A stretch of 64,000 bases of DNA from an uncultured Campylobacter sp. (GTDB taxonomy: Bacteria > Campylobacterota > Campylobacteria > Campylobacterales > Campylobacteraceae): assembly GCF_937980635.1 (NCBI RefSeq), contig NZ_CALJPG010000021.1, positions 117,489 through 181,488 of the forward strand, read 5' to 3'. Below, piece after piece: positions 16,936 to 24,656 of this stretch. A program made the translations under genes and the position numbers. The notes beneath the pieces are model-generated. The model was given only the letters and a program-made list of their open reading frames with translations. It ran no database searches and was not told the origin of the DNA. Positions within the stretch are counted from its first letter, which is position 1. The number at the start of each line of letters is the position of its first letter.

Positions 16936-19054
16936 TGGCGCAGACCTTGTCGTTTGAAATTTCAAAGCGGAGCTTGCCGCTTGCCTCGGTGATTTTGATT
17001 GAAATTCCATCGCCCGGGCGAATGAAATTCGTAAATTTTAAATTTTCTATCTTTTGCGTGCCGTCCAGCTCGTAGCCGAGGGCTTTTGCGCAGATCAATA
17101 CGAAGTGAAGCTGCATAAACGCGGGCACCAGCGCAAATTTCGCAAAGTGTCCGTCAAAATAAAAGTCGCTGGCGCGCACCTTCGCGCGAAACTCATTCTC
17201 CGCGCTCCGCTCGAAAACGGGCACCTCGTAGCGCTGCAGAGCGCTTAAAAAGTCCTTTTTGCTTAGCTTTCCCTGCTCGTTAAAAGGCAGCCTGCTTGCG
17301 ATTTTAAAGTAGCGTAAAATCGCGCCGAATTCGGGCTTCAAAAAGGCCTTTAGCTCGTCCGTGACGCCCTTTTTACCGCCTGCGCGAAACGCCTGCTCGC
17401 CGCGCTCGCTAAGCTTGATAAGAGCTACGGCGCGCTCGCGCTGCGGGTGCAGATCGATCCTGCATTCGCCGATAAATTCGTGCGAGCGGAGCTTAGCTTC
17501 GAGCAGATCGAGGCTCACGCGGTTTTCGTTGATCTTGACGGTGCGGTCGCCGCGCCCCAAAAGCGTGATCTCATCTGCGTGCACATAGCCAAAATCGCGG
17601 CTTTCAAAGCGCTCGCACCAAGGCGAGCTGATCGTAAACTCGCCCGTTTGCGAAAATTTGTCGGCGGGCCGCTTTGCCGTAAATTTATCGAAAAGCCCCT
17701 CTGTCTGCGCAAATTTATCGTCGTGTTTCGTCGCGGCGATTGGTGCGGGGCTGTTTTTCTGGCCGGCTGCGGTTTTATCGCTAGCGTCTGCATTAAATTT
17801 AGACGCTAGCTCGCTCGAGAGGTTTGTGTCTTGTCTGTCCGCATTTTGCCCATCCACACGGCTCGTTTTAGGCTTTACCGTAGAATTTTCGCCGCAAGAG
17901 CTTGCTGCAGGATCGAAAGGCTTGTTCTCGCGTTTTGCCGCGCCGCTATCAATATCTGCGCGGATATGCACGCTAACGGGAACGAATTTTTTAAGTCCTG
18001 CACCCTCGTTGCAGGCGATCACGCCCGTTTCGCTGGAGCCATAAATATCGACGATACGGGCACTACTAAGCGCTGCCAACCTATCTCGGATCGCAGGACT
18101 TAGCGGCGCACCCGCGCTAAAAATAGTGCTCAAAGGCGCTATATTTGCGGCGTCTGCGTGCTCGCACAGCGCACCGAGCACCGTGGGCGAGCTGATCAGC
18201 ACGGCACCGGCAAGATCGGCCGCAAGGATGATTTCAGGGTAGTTTAGGCCGCCTTTTTGCGTGCGCGAGCCGCAAAGTAGCGGCACGAAGATGCTAAATG
18301 TGAGCCCAAACATATTTTGGTGCGAGACGCCCGATAAAAATCGATCGCTTGCGCAAAGGCCGAATCTTTCTATCAAAAATCCCGCCTCTAAAACCATATC
18401 GCGCAGGCTTTTTTCGATATTTTTCGCCTCGCCCGTGGAGCCCGAAGTTTTGATATAAAATTTTTGATCGGCGCGCAGTAGATGCAAAGAGATAGGCTCT
18501 TGCTCGCAGGGCGCGTGATTTCGCAACGCGTTTTTAGATGAAATTTTAGGTGCAGATTTTTCGGTATCGCAAGACGAAATGTTTTCTAAATCATTAGGGC
18601 TGAATTTGTCTAAATTTTGCGCTGCGGCGAGATTTGGAATTTTCACGTCGCCGCCTAGATGAAATTCGCCGCTAAATTTGGGCTCTCGCAGCAGTACGGG
18701 CGCAAAGCCCGCAATCAGCGCGCCGAAAAAAAACGCAATGAACTCTGCCGCGTCCTCGCCGTAAATTTCAATCATCGACGCGTTTTTTTGCTCTTGCGTC
18801 TGCGCCGTTTGCGTGGCGTGCGCGGTATCTGTACCGCCAGAATTTTCTGCATCATTTAGATTTGCGCTTCTGCTAGAATTTTTCTCGTCTTTTAAATTTA
18901 CGCTTGCCGCGCCACTTTGGGATTTGTCCGCGCCTTTTAAGCTTGCCGTTTCGCTCTGCTTGCACCCCGTTTTTGTCAAATCGCGCGCAATAGCCGCCGC
19001 AGCAAGGATTTCGCGCTCATAAGGCTTTAAAGAATTAATCAAATTTTTTAACAT
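16916..19054 (-). CDS. Fused adenylating ligase and hotdog dehydratase of the APE cluster (ApeH + ApeI)
   Basis: A 712-residue fusion. The N-terminal part is an ANL-family acyl/aryl-AMP ligase with the P-loop-like TSGSTGEAKNIEK, the A5 motif DIYGSSETGV and a C-terminal lid around LGRGDRTVKINENRV. It should activate the aromatic starter acid. The last 90 or so residues (FRAKVRASDFYFDGHF to FIRPGD) are a FabZ-like hotdog with the GHF active-site pattern, which would dehydrate 3-hydroxyacyl-ACP. In E. coli-type APE clusters these are two genes (apeH, apeI). Two long low-complexity inserts interrupt the ligase: about residues 50-90, and a longer Asp/Lys/Ala-rich one between the A5 motif and the lid. 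It overlaps the genes before and after it. Confidence 0.85.
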   Translation of the reverse strand: MLKNLINSLKPYEREILAAAAIARDLTKTGCKQSETASLKGADKSQSGAASVNLKDEKNSSRSANLNDAENSGGTDTAHATQTAQTQEQKNASMIEIYGEDAAEFIAFFFGALIAGFAPVLLREPKFSGEFHLGGDVKIPNLAAAQNLDKFSPNDLENISSCDTEKSAPKISSKNALRNHAPCEQEPISLHLLRADQKFYIKTSGSTGEAKNIEKSLRDMVLEAGFLIERFGLCASDRFLSGVSHQNMFGLTFSIFVPLLCGSRTQKGGLNYPEIILAADLAGAVLISSPTVLGALCEHADAANIAPLSTIFSAGAPLSPAIRDRLAALSSARIVDIYGSSETGVIACNEGAGLKKFVPVSVHIRADIDSGAAKRENKPFDPAASSCGENSTVKPKTSRVDGQNADRQDTNLSSELASKFNADASDKTAAGQKNSPAPIAATKHDDKFAQTEGLFDKFTAKRPADKFSQTGEFTISSPWCERFESRDFGYVHADEITLLGRGDRTVKINENRVSLDLLEAKLRSHEFIGECRIDLHPQRERAVALIKLSERGEQAFRAGGKKGVTDELKAFLKPEFGAILRYFKIASRLPFNEQGKLSKKDFLSALQRYEVPVFERSAENEFRAKVRASDFYFDGHFAKFALVPAFMQLHFVLICAKALGYELDGTQKIENLKFTNFIRPGDGISIKITEASGKLRFEISNDKVCASGRICL

Positions 19055-19583
19055 AAAATTTCCTAAAAATCATCTCGCCGCCGATCAGCGCGCCGATGAG
19101 GACGTATGAGATCGCGCCGCAATAAACGCTCCAATAAATTTTATCTCGCGGTAGCAGCAGTGCCGCGCTAAGCAGGCCGTTTAGCACGAAAAATCCGAGC
19201 CACACCTCGGTCAGCTTGCGCGTGTAGGCGCGACCGCGCTCGTTAAGACCTGGCTGCTTCAAAAGCGCTAGGCGCGTGATCGCGGGCGTCGATCTTAGGC
19301 TGAGCGCAAAAAGCGCCGCGAGCGAGAAATTTATTATGAGCGGATACAGATACGCGAGCGTTCCGCCGCTAAATATGGCGCACAGCGCAAAAAATGCCGC
19401 GCTCGCGCCCTTAATAGCGCGATCTTTACTTTCAAAAACAGCTCGCGCTCCCCATAGCGCGCTCATCGCCGCGAGCAAGCAGACCCGCGCGCCGCCGTGC
19501 AAAAAATAGAGGCCAAAAGGGTAAAACACGCTCAAAATTATGGTAGCTGTTTTTAAAAATATCGTTCGTCGCAATCTTTGCAA
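19035..19583 (-). CDS. Polytopic membrane protein of the APE cluster (COG4648-type, ApeG-like)
   Basis: About 180 residues with five or six membrane helices, for example TIILSVFYPFGLYFLHGG, FFALCAIFSGGTLAYLYPL and IYWSVYCGAISYVLIGALIG. A basic loop in the middle (LLKQPGLNERGRAYTRKLTE) is typical of this APE-associated family. Its exact role is unknown; it is expected to help handle the lipid-bound product. The start is a TTG: AAGGA directly touches the TTG at 19583, so the in-frame TTG three codons later (19574), nine bases after the ribosome site, is the better choice. It overlaps the ligase gene by 20 bases and follows a 735-base repeat island. Confidence 0.75.
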   Translation of the reverse strand: MQRLRRTIFLKTATIILSVFYPFGLYFLHGGARVCLLAAMSALWGARAVFESKDRAIKGASAAFFALCAIFSGGTLAYLYPLIINFSLAALFALSLRSTPAITRLALLKQPGLNERGRAYTRKLTEVWLGFFVLNGLLSAALLLPRDKIYWSVYCGAISYVLIGALIGGEMIFRKFYVKKFD

Positions 19584-20318
19584 TCCTTAAATTTAGCCGC
19601 GAGGGCTTGGTTTTTTTACCGCGGCGGTTGGGCTTTTATCGCGGTGGCTTTAGTTTCGTCGCAGCGGTTTTTAGCTTTACCGCGGCTGGCTAGGCTTTTG
19701 CTGCTGCGATTTTGGTTTTACCGTGGCGGTTTTTTTGGTTTTGCCGCTAGCAGCGCAATCGGCTCGATCTATACCGCGCCGAGATACTTTAAATTTAACC
19801 TCGGTGCCACGGTTTTGGGCGCCATACTTTTAAAATTTTAATTCAGCCGCGCCTACCGCATTTAAATTTCAGCAGTGCCGCTTTTAAATTTAACTGCGTC
19901 CTAATTTAACTCGCGGCGCCGCACCCGCGATCAGATCTGCTAAATTTAAATCCAGTCAAATTTTAAAATTTTGAAATTTTATGAAAACGACGATCGCAAA
20001 AGAAACGACGCCTTTTAAAATTTCAAAATTTCACCCAGGCTCGCAGATTTAAATTTTAAAATTTTAATCTGCAAAGCGCTTTACATACTAGCTTAAAAGC
20101 GGCAGGTAAGCGGACTTTATGCCGTGCCGCTTAAGCGCTAAGCCCGTAAAAGCCGCGCGTCGCGCACCTTTGATAATATGTGCCGCGCGTTACCAAAACA
20201 CCGCACGCCGTCAAATAAACGACGCCTATGTTATCCGCTCGCTCGCCGTCTTTGTGCCGCCGCAAAGTAAACTGCCAAACCGCAACACCCGCGATCTTGC
20301 CGCGCCGCACGGCGAAAT
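19584..20318. repeat. Degenerate-repeat island inside the APE operon (1)
   Basis: 735 bases without a recognisable gene between the second ACP and the membrane protein gene, in an operon whose genes otherwise overlap. From about 19606 to 19745 there are roughly six imperfect tandem units of 20-24 bases resembling TTTACCGCGGYGGYTT. From 19790 to 20080 the sequence changes to AAATTT-core words, including the palindrome at 20043-20072. Open frames across it give only repeat peptides (FYRGG-like). Confidence 0.65.
20043..20072. repeat. 30-bp near-perfect palindrome
   Basis: Arms GCAGATT and AATCTGC enclose an AT-only self-complementary centre; only one base pair of the fifteen is mismatched. It can form a strong hairpin or cruciform. 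It lies in the spacer between the ACP and membrane protein genes and has no U-tract, so a terminator role is uncertain. Confidence 0.6.
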
Positions 20319-20597
20319 TTAACTCTCGCCGCCCGTAGTTTCCCCGCTCGCGCCTTGATCGAGCTTCGCGGCTACGGCATCCACGATGTCGCCGAGAGTT
20401 TGGATGTTTTTAAAATCATCGGGCATCAGCTTGTAGCCCGTGTTTTTCTTGACGTAATCGACCAGATCTATCGCGTCGATACTGTCTATCTGCAGATCCT
20501 CGTAAATTTTAGCCTCCGGCACGACCTTGCTCTCGTCGATCTCGAAAAGCTCCACGAGCGCCTTTTTTAAAATTTCAAAAATTTCATCTTTACTCAT
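20319..20597 (-). CDS. Acyl carrier protein of the APE cluster (ApeF-like)
   Basis: A 92-residue ACP. The phosphopantetheine site is Ser39 in YEDLQIDSIDAIDLVDYV, and the four-helix ACP pattern is complete. A short Gly/Ser/Thr-rich tail follows. I use the ATG at 20597: AGGAG lies just upstream and the gene then overlaps the first ACP by eight bases (ATGAGTAA); the upstream in-frame extension would be polar and atypical. The cluster-encoded phosphopantetheinyl transferase presumably modifies it. Two ACPs are usual in APE clusters; one is thought to carry the growing chain and the other to serve loading. Confidence 0.9.
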   Translation of the reverse strand: MSKDEIFEILKKALVELFEIDESKVVPEAKIYEDLQIDSIDAIDLVDYVKKNTGYKLMPDDFKNIQTLGDIVDAVAAKLDQGASGETTGGES

Positions 20598-20856
20598 TTT
20601 TACTCCTATTTTCGGCGATGTATTGCGCCAAAGACGCAACGGATGAGAAAATTTGCTTTAAATTTTGGGTTTTTGAGCTAAGCACGATGCCGTATTTTTT
20701 CTGCACCAAAAGCCCGAGCTCCAGCGCATCGACCGAATCAAGCCCCAGCCCGTCGCCAAAAAGCGGCTCATCGTCATTTATGTCGCCTGGCGCGACGTCT
20801 TCGAGGTTCAGCCCCGAGATGATCAGCTCCTTAAGTTCCAAAATTTCTTCGTTCAC
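20590..20856 (-). CDS. Acyl carrier protein of the APE cluster (ApeE-like)
   Basis: An 88-residue ACP with the phosphopantetheine serine at about residue 41 (FGDGLGLDSVDALEL). The start is a GTG that overlaps the acyltransferase stop as GTGA, which indicates coupled translation. It belongs to the longer-loop ACP type found in APE and flexirubin clusters, distinct from the housekeeping AcpP. It lies directly before the second ACP gene. Confidence 0.9.
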   Translation of the reverse strand: MNEEILELKELIISGLNLEDVAPGDINDDEPLFGDGLGLDSVDALELGLLVQKKYGIVLSSKTQNLKQIFSSVASLAQYIAENRSKNE

Positions 20857-21608
20857 AGATTCTCCTTTTCATATAGATTTGATATTTTTTCGTAGAGTTT
20901 GCGCACTCGGATCGGGTTTGGGCGATCCGGCTCGAAGCCCGTTAGATCGAGCGCGCACAGCTCGTAGAGGTCGTACTTCATCCGAACCTCGGGCGTATCG
21001 TACCATACTTGTCCTTTTTTTAGGCTTTTAGGATCCATTTTTATCGCGATGCAATTCATATTTTTTGCGAAATTTATCGCGATGTAAAACGCCGCTTTGT
21101 GCATGGCGATGCGATCTGCGGTGCGCGTGCCCTCGGGGAAGATGATTAAGCTTTCTCCTTGCTCAAGGGCGCTGCGGCACGCATCTATCATCGCTTCCGA
21201 GCCGGTATTTGGGATATAGCCCGCGGCTGCGATGGCGGCGGACAGGAAAGGGTTTTTGCACAGGCTTTCCTTGACTACGCAGTTTGCGCGCCGCACGTGA
21301 GCTAAAAAGATCACCACGTCAAGCAGGCTGGGGTGGTTTGCGATGATGAGAGTGCCGCCGGGCGGGAGCTTGCAGCGCCAGCTTACGCCGATACTGCCGT
21401 AAAGTCGCGCGAGCAGCAAAAATATGCGCCACGAGATCATTATAAAATCGCGTACGAAATTTCGCACGGCGCCTATGCGGTTTAGCCTCAGTAGCGCTAC
21501 CGGGAGAAAGAGCAGGTTGCCTATCATACATAGCGCGCCGAAGCTTGAGAAGCACAGCGCGATGCCGATCTGCTTGATTTTGCGCCTTAGCGGATTTGTC
21601 TGCTTCAT
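20853..21608 (-). CDS. 1-acylglycerol-3-phosphate-type acyltransferase of the APE cluster (ApeD-like)
   Basis: A 251-residue PlsC-type membrane-bound acyltransferase. Two hydrophobic segments at the N terminus (about 12-40 and 53-75) precede the HX4D catalytic motif NHPSLLD (His92, Asp97) and the substrate motif FPEGTRT (157-163). It probably transfers an acyl group to or from the lipid part of the product. It overlaps the first ACP gene (GTGA) and follows a 1.1-kb repeat island with no recognisable gene, although in known clusters the chain-length-factor gene directly precedes it. Confidence 0.85.
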   Translation of the reverse strand: MKQTNPLRRKIKQIGIALCFSSFGALCMIGNLLFLPVALLRLNRIGAVRNFVRDFIMISWRIFLLLARLYGSIGVSWRCKLPPGGTLIIANHPSLLDVVIFLAHVRRANCVVKESLCKNPFLSAAIAAAGYIPNTGSEAMIDACRSALEQGESLIIFPEGTRTADRIAMHKAAFYIAINFAKNMNCIAIKMDPKSLKKGQVWYDTPEVRMKYDLYELCALDLTGFEPDRPNPIRVRKLYEKISNLYEKENL

Positions 21609-22698
21609 CGCGCGGCGCCTCTTTCGGCGGAGATTTTGCGGCAGCTTTTGTTGGGAATTTTGCGGCTATCGGCGAGGGTTTTGTTGTTCTCGGCAGGGAT
21701 TTGATGGTTCATCATGCGCGCGATCTCGATAAAATTTCTACGGCTTGCCGCTCGCCGCATCGCATTGAAATTTCTGCGGTTCTCTGCGCGCGATATTTCG
21801 CCTTGCGGCGTGCGCCGAAGTAATATATTTTTCGTGCTCTGAGCGGAGGCGATCTCGGCGCCGTGCATATGCCGAAGCAATATAATTTTTGTGACGCGCG
21901 GTAAACTGTGATCTTGTAGAATTCCCGCCGCTTGCTGTGCGTACTGTCTCGGTAAAATTTTCGCAGCTTGCCGCATGTTTCGTCGTGCGTATTGCTGCGA
22001 TGAAATTTCTATCTTTTGCCGCACATATCGCTGCAGTGCAATTTCTACGGCTTGTCGCGCGCGCCGTCGCGACGAAATTTCTGCGAAATGCCATATATGG
22101 TGTTTTGGCGCCGCCATATGACGCGCCGTCTGATTAAATTTATAGCTCGCAGCGCCGTTAAATTTAAAATTCATCGCAACCGCCTTGCTGTGCACATCTT
22201 ACCTGAGCGGCTACTCGGCTCATCGCGCGGCTAAATTTAAACTCGTAGCCCAAGCTTTGCTCTGCTAAATTTATAAAATTTACAGCCTGCCGCGCGTACC
22301 GTTTCAGCTCGCCGCATCTGTCTTTATAGTGGAATTTTACGGTGTTTTCCGCGCGCCGCTGCGGTAAAATTTTCATAGCCCGCAACTCGCACCGCTTAGG
22401 AAGATTTTTTTCAGTTCGTTGCATATGCCTCAGCAGCGCATTTTCGCAATGGACCTCATTGCAACGCGATTTGGGGGCGTATGGCGCGCGCCCTTTCAGC
22501 GTGCTTTTAAGATGCGCCGTTTGATCAAGCCTGTATTTGATAGCGCGGCTAAATTTAAAACTTTCACTATATCTGAGCTTGGCGGAGCGGCTAAATTTAA
22601 AGCTCGTCGTTCGCGCCTTTGCAGCTCCGTGTAGCCCGGAATTTTGGTCAAATTTGCTTGTCTCGCCGCGCTTGCTCATGCGATGAAATTTTGCTATT
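21609..22698. repeat. Degenerate-repeat island inside the APE operon (2)
   Basis: About 1.1 kb between the chain-length-factor gene and the acyltransferase gene. It is made of imperfect units spaced 35-50 bases apart with the core GAAATTTCTRCGGCTTGYCG on the plus strand, best seen at 21728-21790 and 21955-22085. Towards 22698 it changes to GCTAAATTTAAA-type words. Two overlapping minus-strand frames of 181 and 196 codons cross it, but they translate to Arg/Lys/Ala-rich repeats (SFKFSR, RRNF) with no domain and a GTG start. I regard them as products of the repeats, although translational read-through cannot be excluded. Confidence 0.6.
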
Positions 22699-24234
22699 TT
22701 AACGCTCACGATCTTGCCTTAAAAAAGCTGCGATTTTAGCGGGATCTTTGACGCGCCAAAGATAGACCAAAACCCCGTCGCTGCTGCGCCATTCGCGCTT
22801 GCCGGAGAGGATTTTAGCCAAAAATTCCACCGCGGTATCCAGAGGGATTTCGCCACCCTCTTTAAAGCTTCGTAAAATTTCATTTTCGGCTCGCGATTTC
22901 GGATTTTGTGCCTCTATGCTCTGTGCCGTCGCATCCGTAACGTGCGGCGAAATTTCAATCTGCACGTCATCTCCTCGCTGAAGCACCAGAAGTAGGGCAC
23001 AGGCAAAGTCGCAGCGCTTCAGATAGTCGTTATTTGCCTCTTCAAAATAGCAGAGCAGGGCGATTTTATCGTTATGCGACTTGCATTCGCCGTTTTTTCC
23101 ATTTTCGTTCGCGTCCTGCGCGGAGCCGGAATTTTCCGCGCCTTCTTTCAGCCTCGCAGTGGCGATTATTGCGCCGTTTTCGAGCGCGCACGCTGCGGAG
23201 ATCGTCGAAATTTCGGCGTGATTTTGCGTAAAAATAGCATTTTGCGCCGCAATCGCGTTGAGTACGCTGACGCAAAAGCTCGAAGGCGAGACGCTTTCCT
23301 CCATCGAACCGAGCAGGCTAAAACAGCGGTTGATTTCTCCCAAGCGCGAGCAAAAGACGAGCGGCATCCCTTCGTGCTGCATCGCGGTATTATCGTTCGT
23401 TTTGAAATTTTGCATTGCTGAATTTAAGGAATTTTCATTTATCAAATCTTGCGGCGTCGAATTTAAATTTTGCGGCATACAATTTAAAGAATTTTCGCTA
23501 GAAAAATCTTGCTGCTGCTGATTTTGTGCGGCGGTGCGGCTTTTATTCGCATCTAAAACTTGCGACGCGAAATTTAAGGAGCCTTTATCGGCTAGGCTCT
23601 GCGGCGTATTTTGCGAAATTTCGCCTAAAAGCGAGATGCAAAGTTTTGCCCCAAGCCCCAAGCGGCGGCGCTGTAATGGCGGAATGTGCGTAAGAGACGG
23701 CTTTTTCTTTAAAGCTTCGAGTGCTAAAATTTCCTCTTTTAAGCGGGCGTGAGCAGAAATTTTTAAATTTTCTACGGAGCTGTTTCGCAAAGCCTCGCCC
23801 TCGCGCGCGGCGAAATTTTTATAAAGCTCCGCCGCCTTTTCGGAGCTGCAATCAAAAGTGCGCGAGGGATTAAATTTAGACACATCCGCTTTGTAATTTA
23901 ATACTTGCTGCGAGCCGAATTCGGTAGATTTTTCATCAAAACCTTCCGCGGCAAGGTCGCAACCTGCGCTTTTGTTATTTTCGCACACTGTAAAATTTGC
24001 AGAATTTATAGAATTTTGCTCGCAGTACGAAATATCTGTAAAATCTTGCGTAGAATTCGCCGTAAAATCATACGTAAAATTTTGATCCGTATCGCAAGCG
24101 GGATCGGATTTTTCGCCTAAGCTTACTTCGGAAATCCCGTCCGAGCAAGCGGCGAGGTTCTTATAAAACTCCGCCGGCTCGCCCGAAATTATCGCGCTTG
24201 CGTAAGATATACCGAAGCTTAGTTTATTTTGCAA
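22699..24234 (-). CDS. Ketosynthase-like chain-length factor of the APE cluster (ApeC-like), with inserts
   Basis: A protein of the beta-ketoacyl synthase N-terminal-like family, which in APE synthesis pairs with the active ketosynthase as a chain-length-factor-like subunit. Recognisable core parts are FGISYASAIISGEPAEFYKN, IPPLQRRRLGLGAKLCISLL, LVFCSRLGEINRCFSLLG, SPSSFCVSVLNAIAAQNA and DFACALLLVL. The usual protein is about 240-250 residues; this one has 511. The excess is Asn/Ser/Gln-rich sequence inserted in at least three places. The largest, between PAEFYKNLAA and the PPLQRRR motif, ends in a second copy of the flanking motif (AAELYKNFAA). It overlaps the preceding small gene by 11 bases. 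Confidence 0.8.
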   Translation of the reverse strand: MQNKLSFGISYASAIISGEPAEFYKNLAACSDGISEVSLGEKSDPACDTDQNFTYDFTANSTQDFTDISYCEQNSINSANFTVCENNKSAGCDLAAEGFDEKSTEFGSQQVLNYKADVSKFNPSRTFDCSSEKAAELYKNFAAREGEALRNSSVENLKISAHARLKEEILALEALKKKPSLTHIPPLQRRRLGLGAKLCISLLGEISQNTPQSLADKGSLNFASQVLDANKSRTAAQNQQQQDFSSENSLNCMPQNLNSTPQDLINENSLNSAMQNFKTNDNTAMQHEGMPLVFCSRLGEINRCFSLLGSMEESVSPSSFCVSVLNAIAAQNAIFTQNHAEISTISAACALENGAIIATARLKEGAENSGSAQDANENGKNGECKSHNDKIALLCYFEEANNDYLKRCDFACALLLVLQRGDDVQIEISPHVTDATAQSIEAQNPKSRAENEILRSFKEGGEIPLDTAVEFLAKILSGKREWRSSDGVLVYLWRVKDPAKIAAFLRQDRER

Positions 24235-24646
24235 TGTAGCCTCTTAGCGTGACGCCGCTCATTATCGAGCCTACGCCGCACTCAAACTCTTTGTCGCTTA
24301 CGAAAACGTTTTTGTAATAGTAGCTCGTGATATTGACGACCTTGTCTCCGCCCTCTTTTTTGGCGCGATCTTGAAAGCTAAGTAGCGCTGATAAAAACGC
24401 GCGGTTGCATGCGGCTTGATCGGTCTTATTGATACTGTTTGTTTTTTTGTTCGAGCTTAGCTGCTGCGTGATCTTTCTGCCTGCGGATTTATTGCCGAAG
24501 TAGAATTTTATGTTTGGATCAAGCTTGGCTTTAGCGTCGGGCTCTGCGAGTGCCGCGGCGATCGGGAAGCGCACGATATCGTTTTTGGCATAAGCCAAAT
24601 TAGCGACAAAAAGTGTCGCAACTACGAAAAATAGAAATTTTTTCAT
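24224..24646 (-). CDS. Small periplasmic protein of the APE cluster
   Basis: A 140-residue exported protein with signal peptide MKKFLFFVVATLFVANLAYA. The C-terminal part (GDKVVNITSYYYKNVFVSDK, then FECGVGSIMSGVTLRG) is like the small periplasmic proteins often found next to APE ketosynthase genes, and is reminiscent of RcsF/YbjQ-like folds. Two cysteines (ACNRAF and FECG) may form a disulphide. Its role is unknown. It starts 11 bases after the ketosynthase stop and overlaps the next gene by 11 bases, so it is part of the operon. CTTTAGTC-type spacing and AAAGGAG at 24650-24656 support the start. Confidence 0.7.
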   Translation of the reverse strand: MKKFLFFVVATLFVANLAYAKNDIVRFPIAAALAEPDAKAKLDPNIKFYFGNKSAGRKITQQLSSNKKTNSINKTDQAACNRAFLSALLSFQDRAKKEGGDKVVNITSYYYKNVFVSDKEFECGVGSIMSGVTLRGYIAK

Positions 24647-24656
24647 TTTCTCTCCT

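Noticed and set aside
19578..19841. Plus-strand frame of 87 codons in the first repeat island
   Set aside because: It gives only FYRGGW-type repeats from the tandem array and is antisense to the operon.
21605..22709. Two overlapping minus-strand frames of 196 and 181 codons between APE genes
   Set aside because: They start with GTG or weak sites, translate to Arg/Lys/Ala-rich repeats tied to AAATTT words and show no domain; the frame length fits a repeat without stop codons. Listed as a repeat island.
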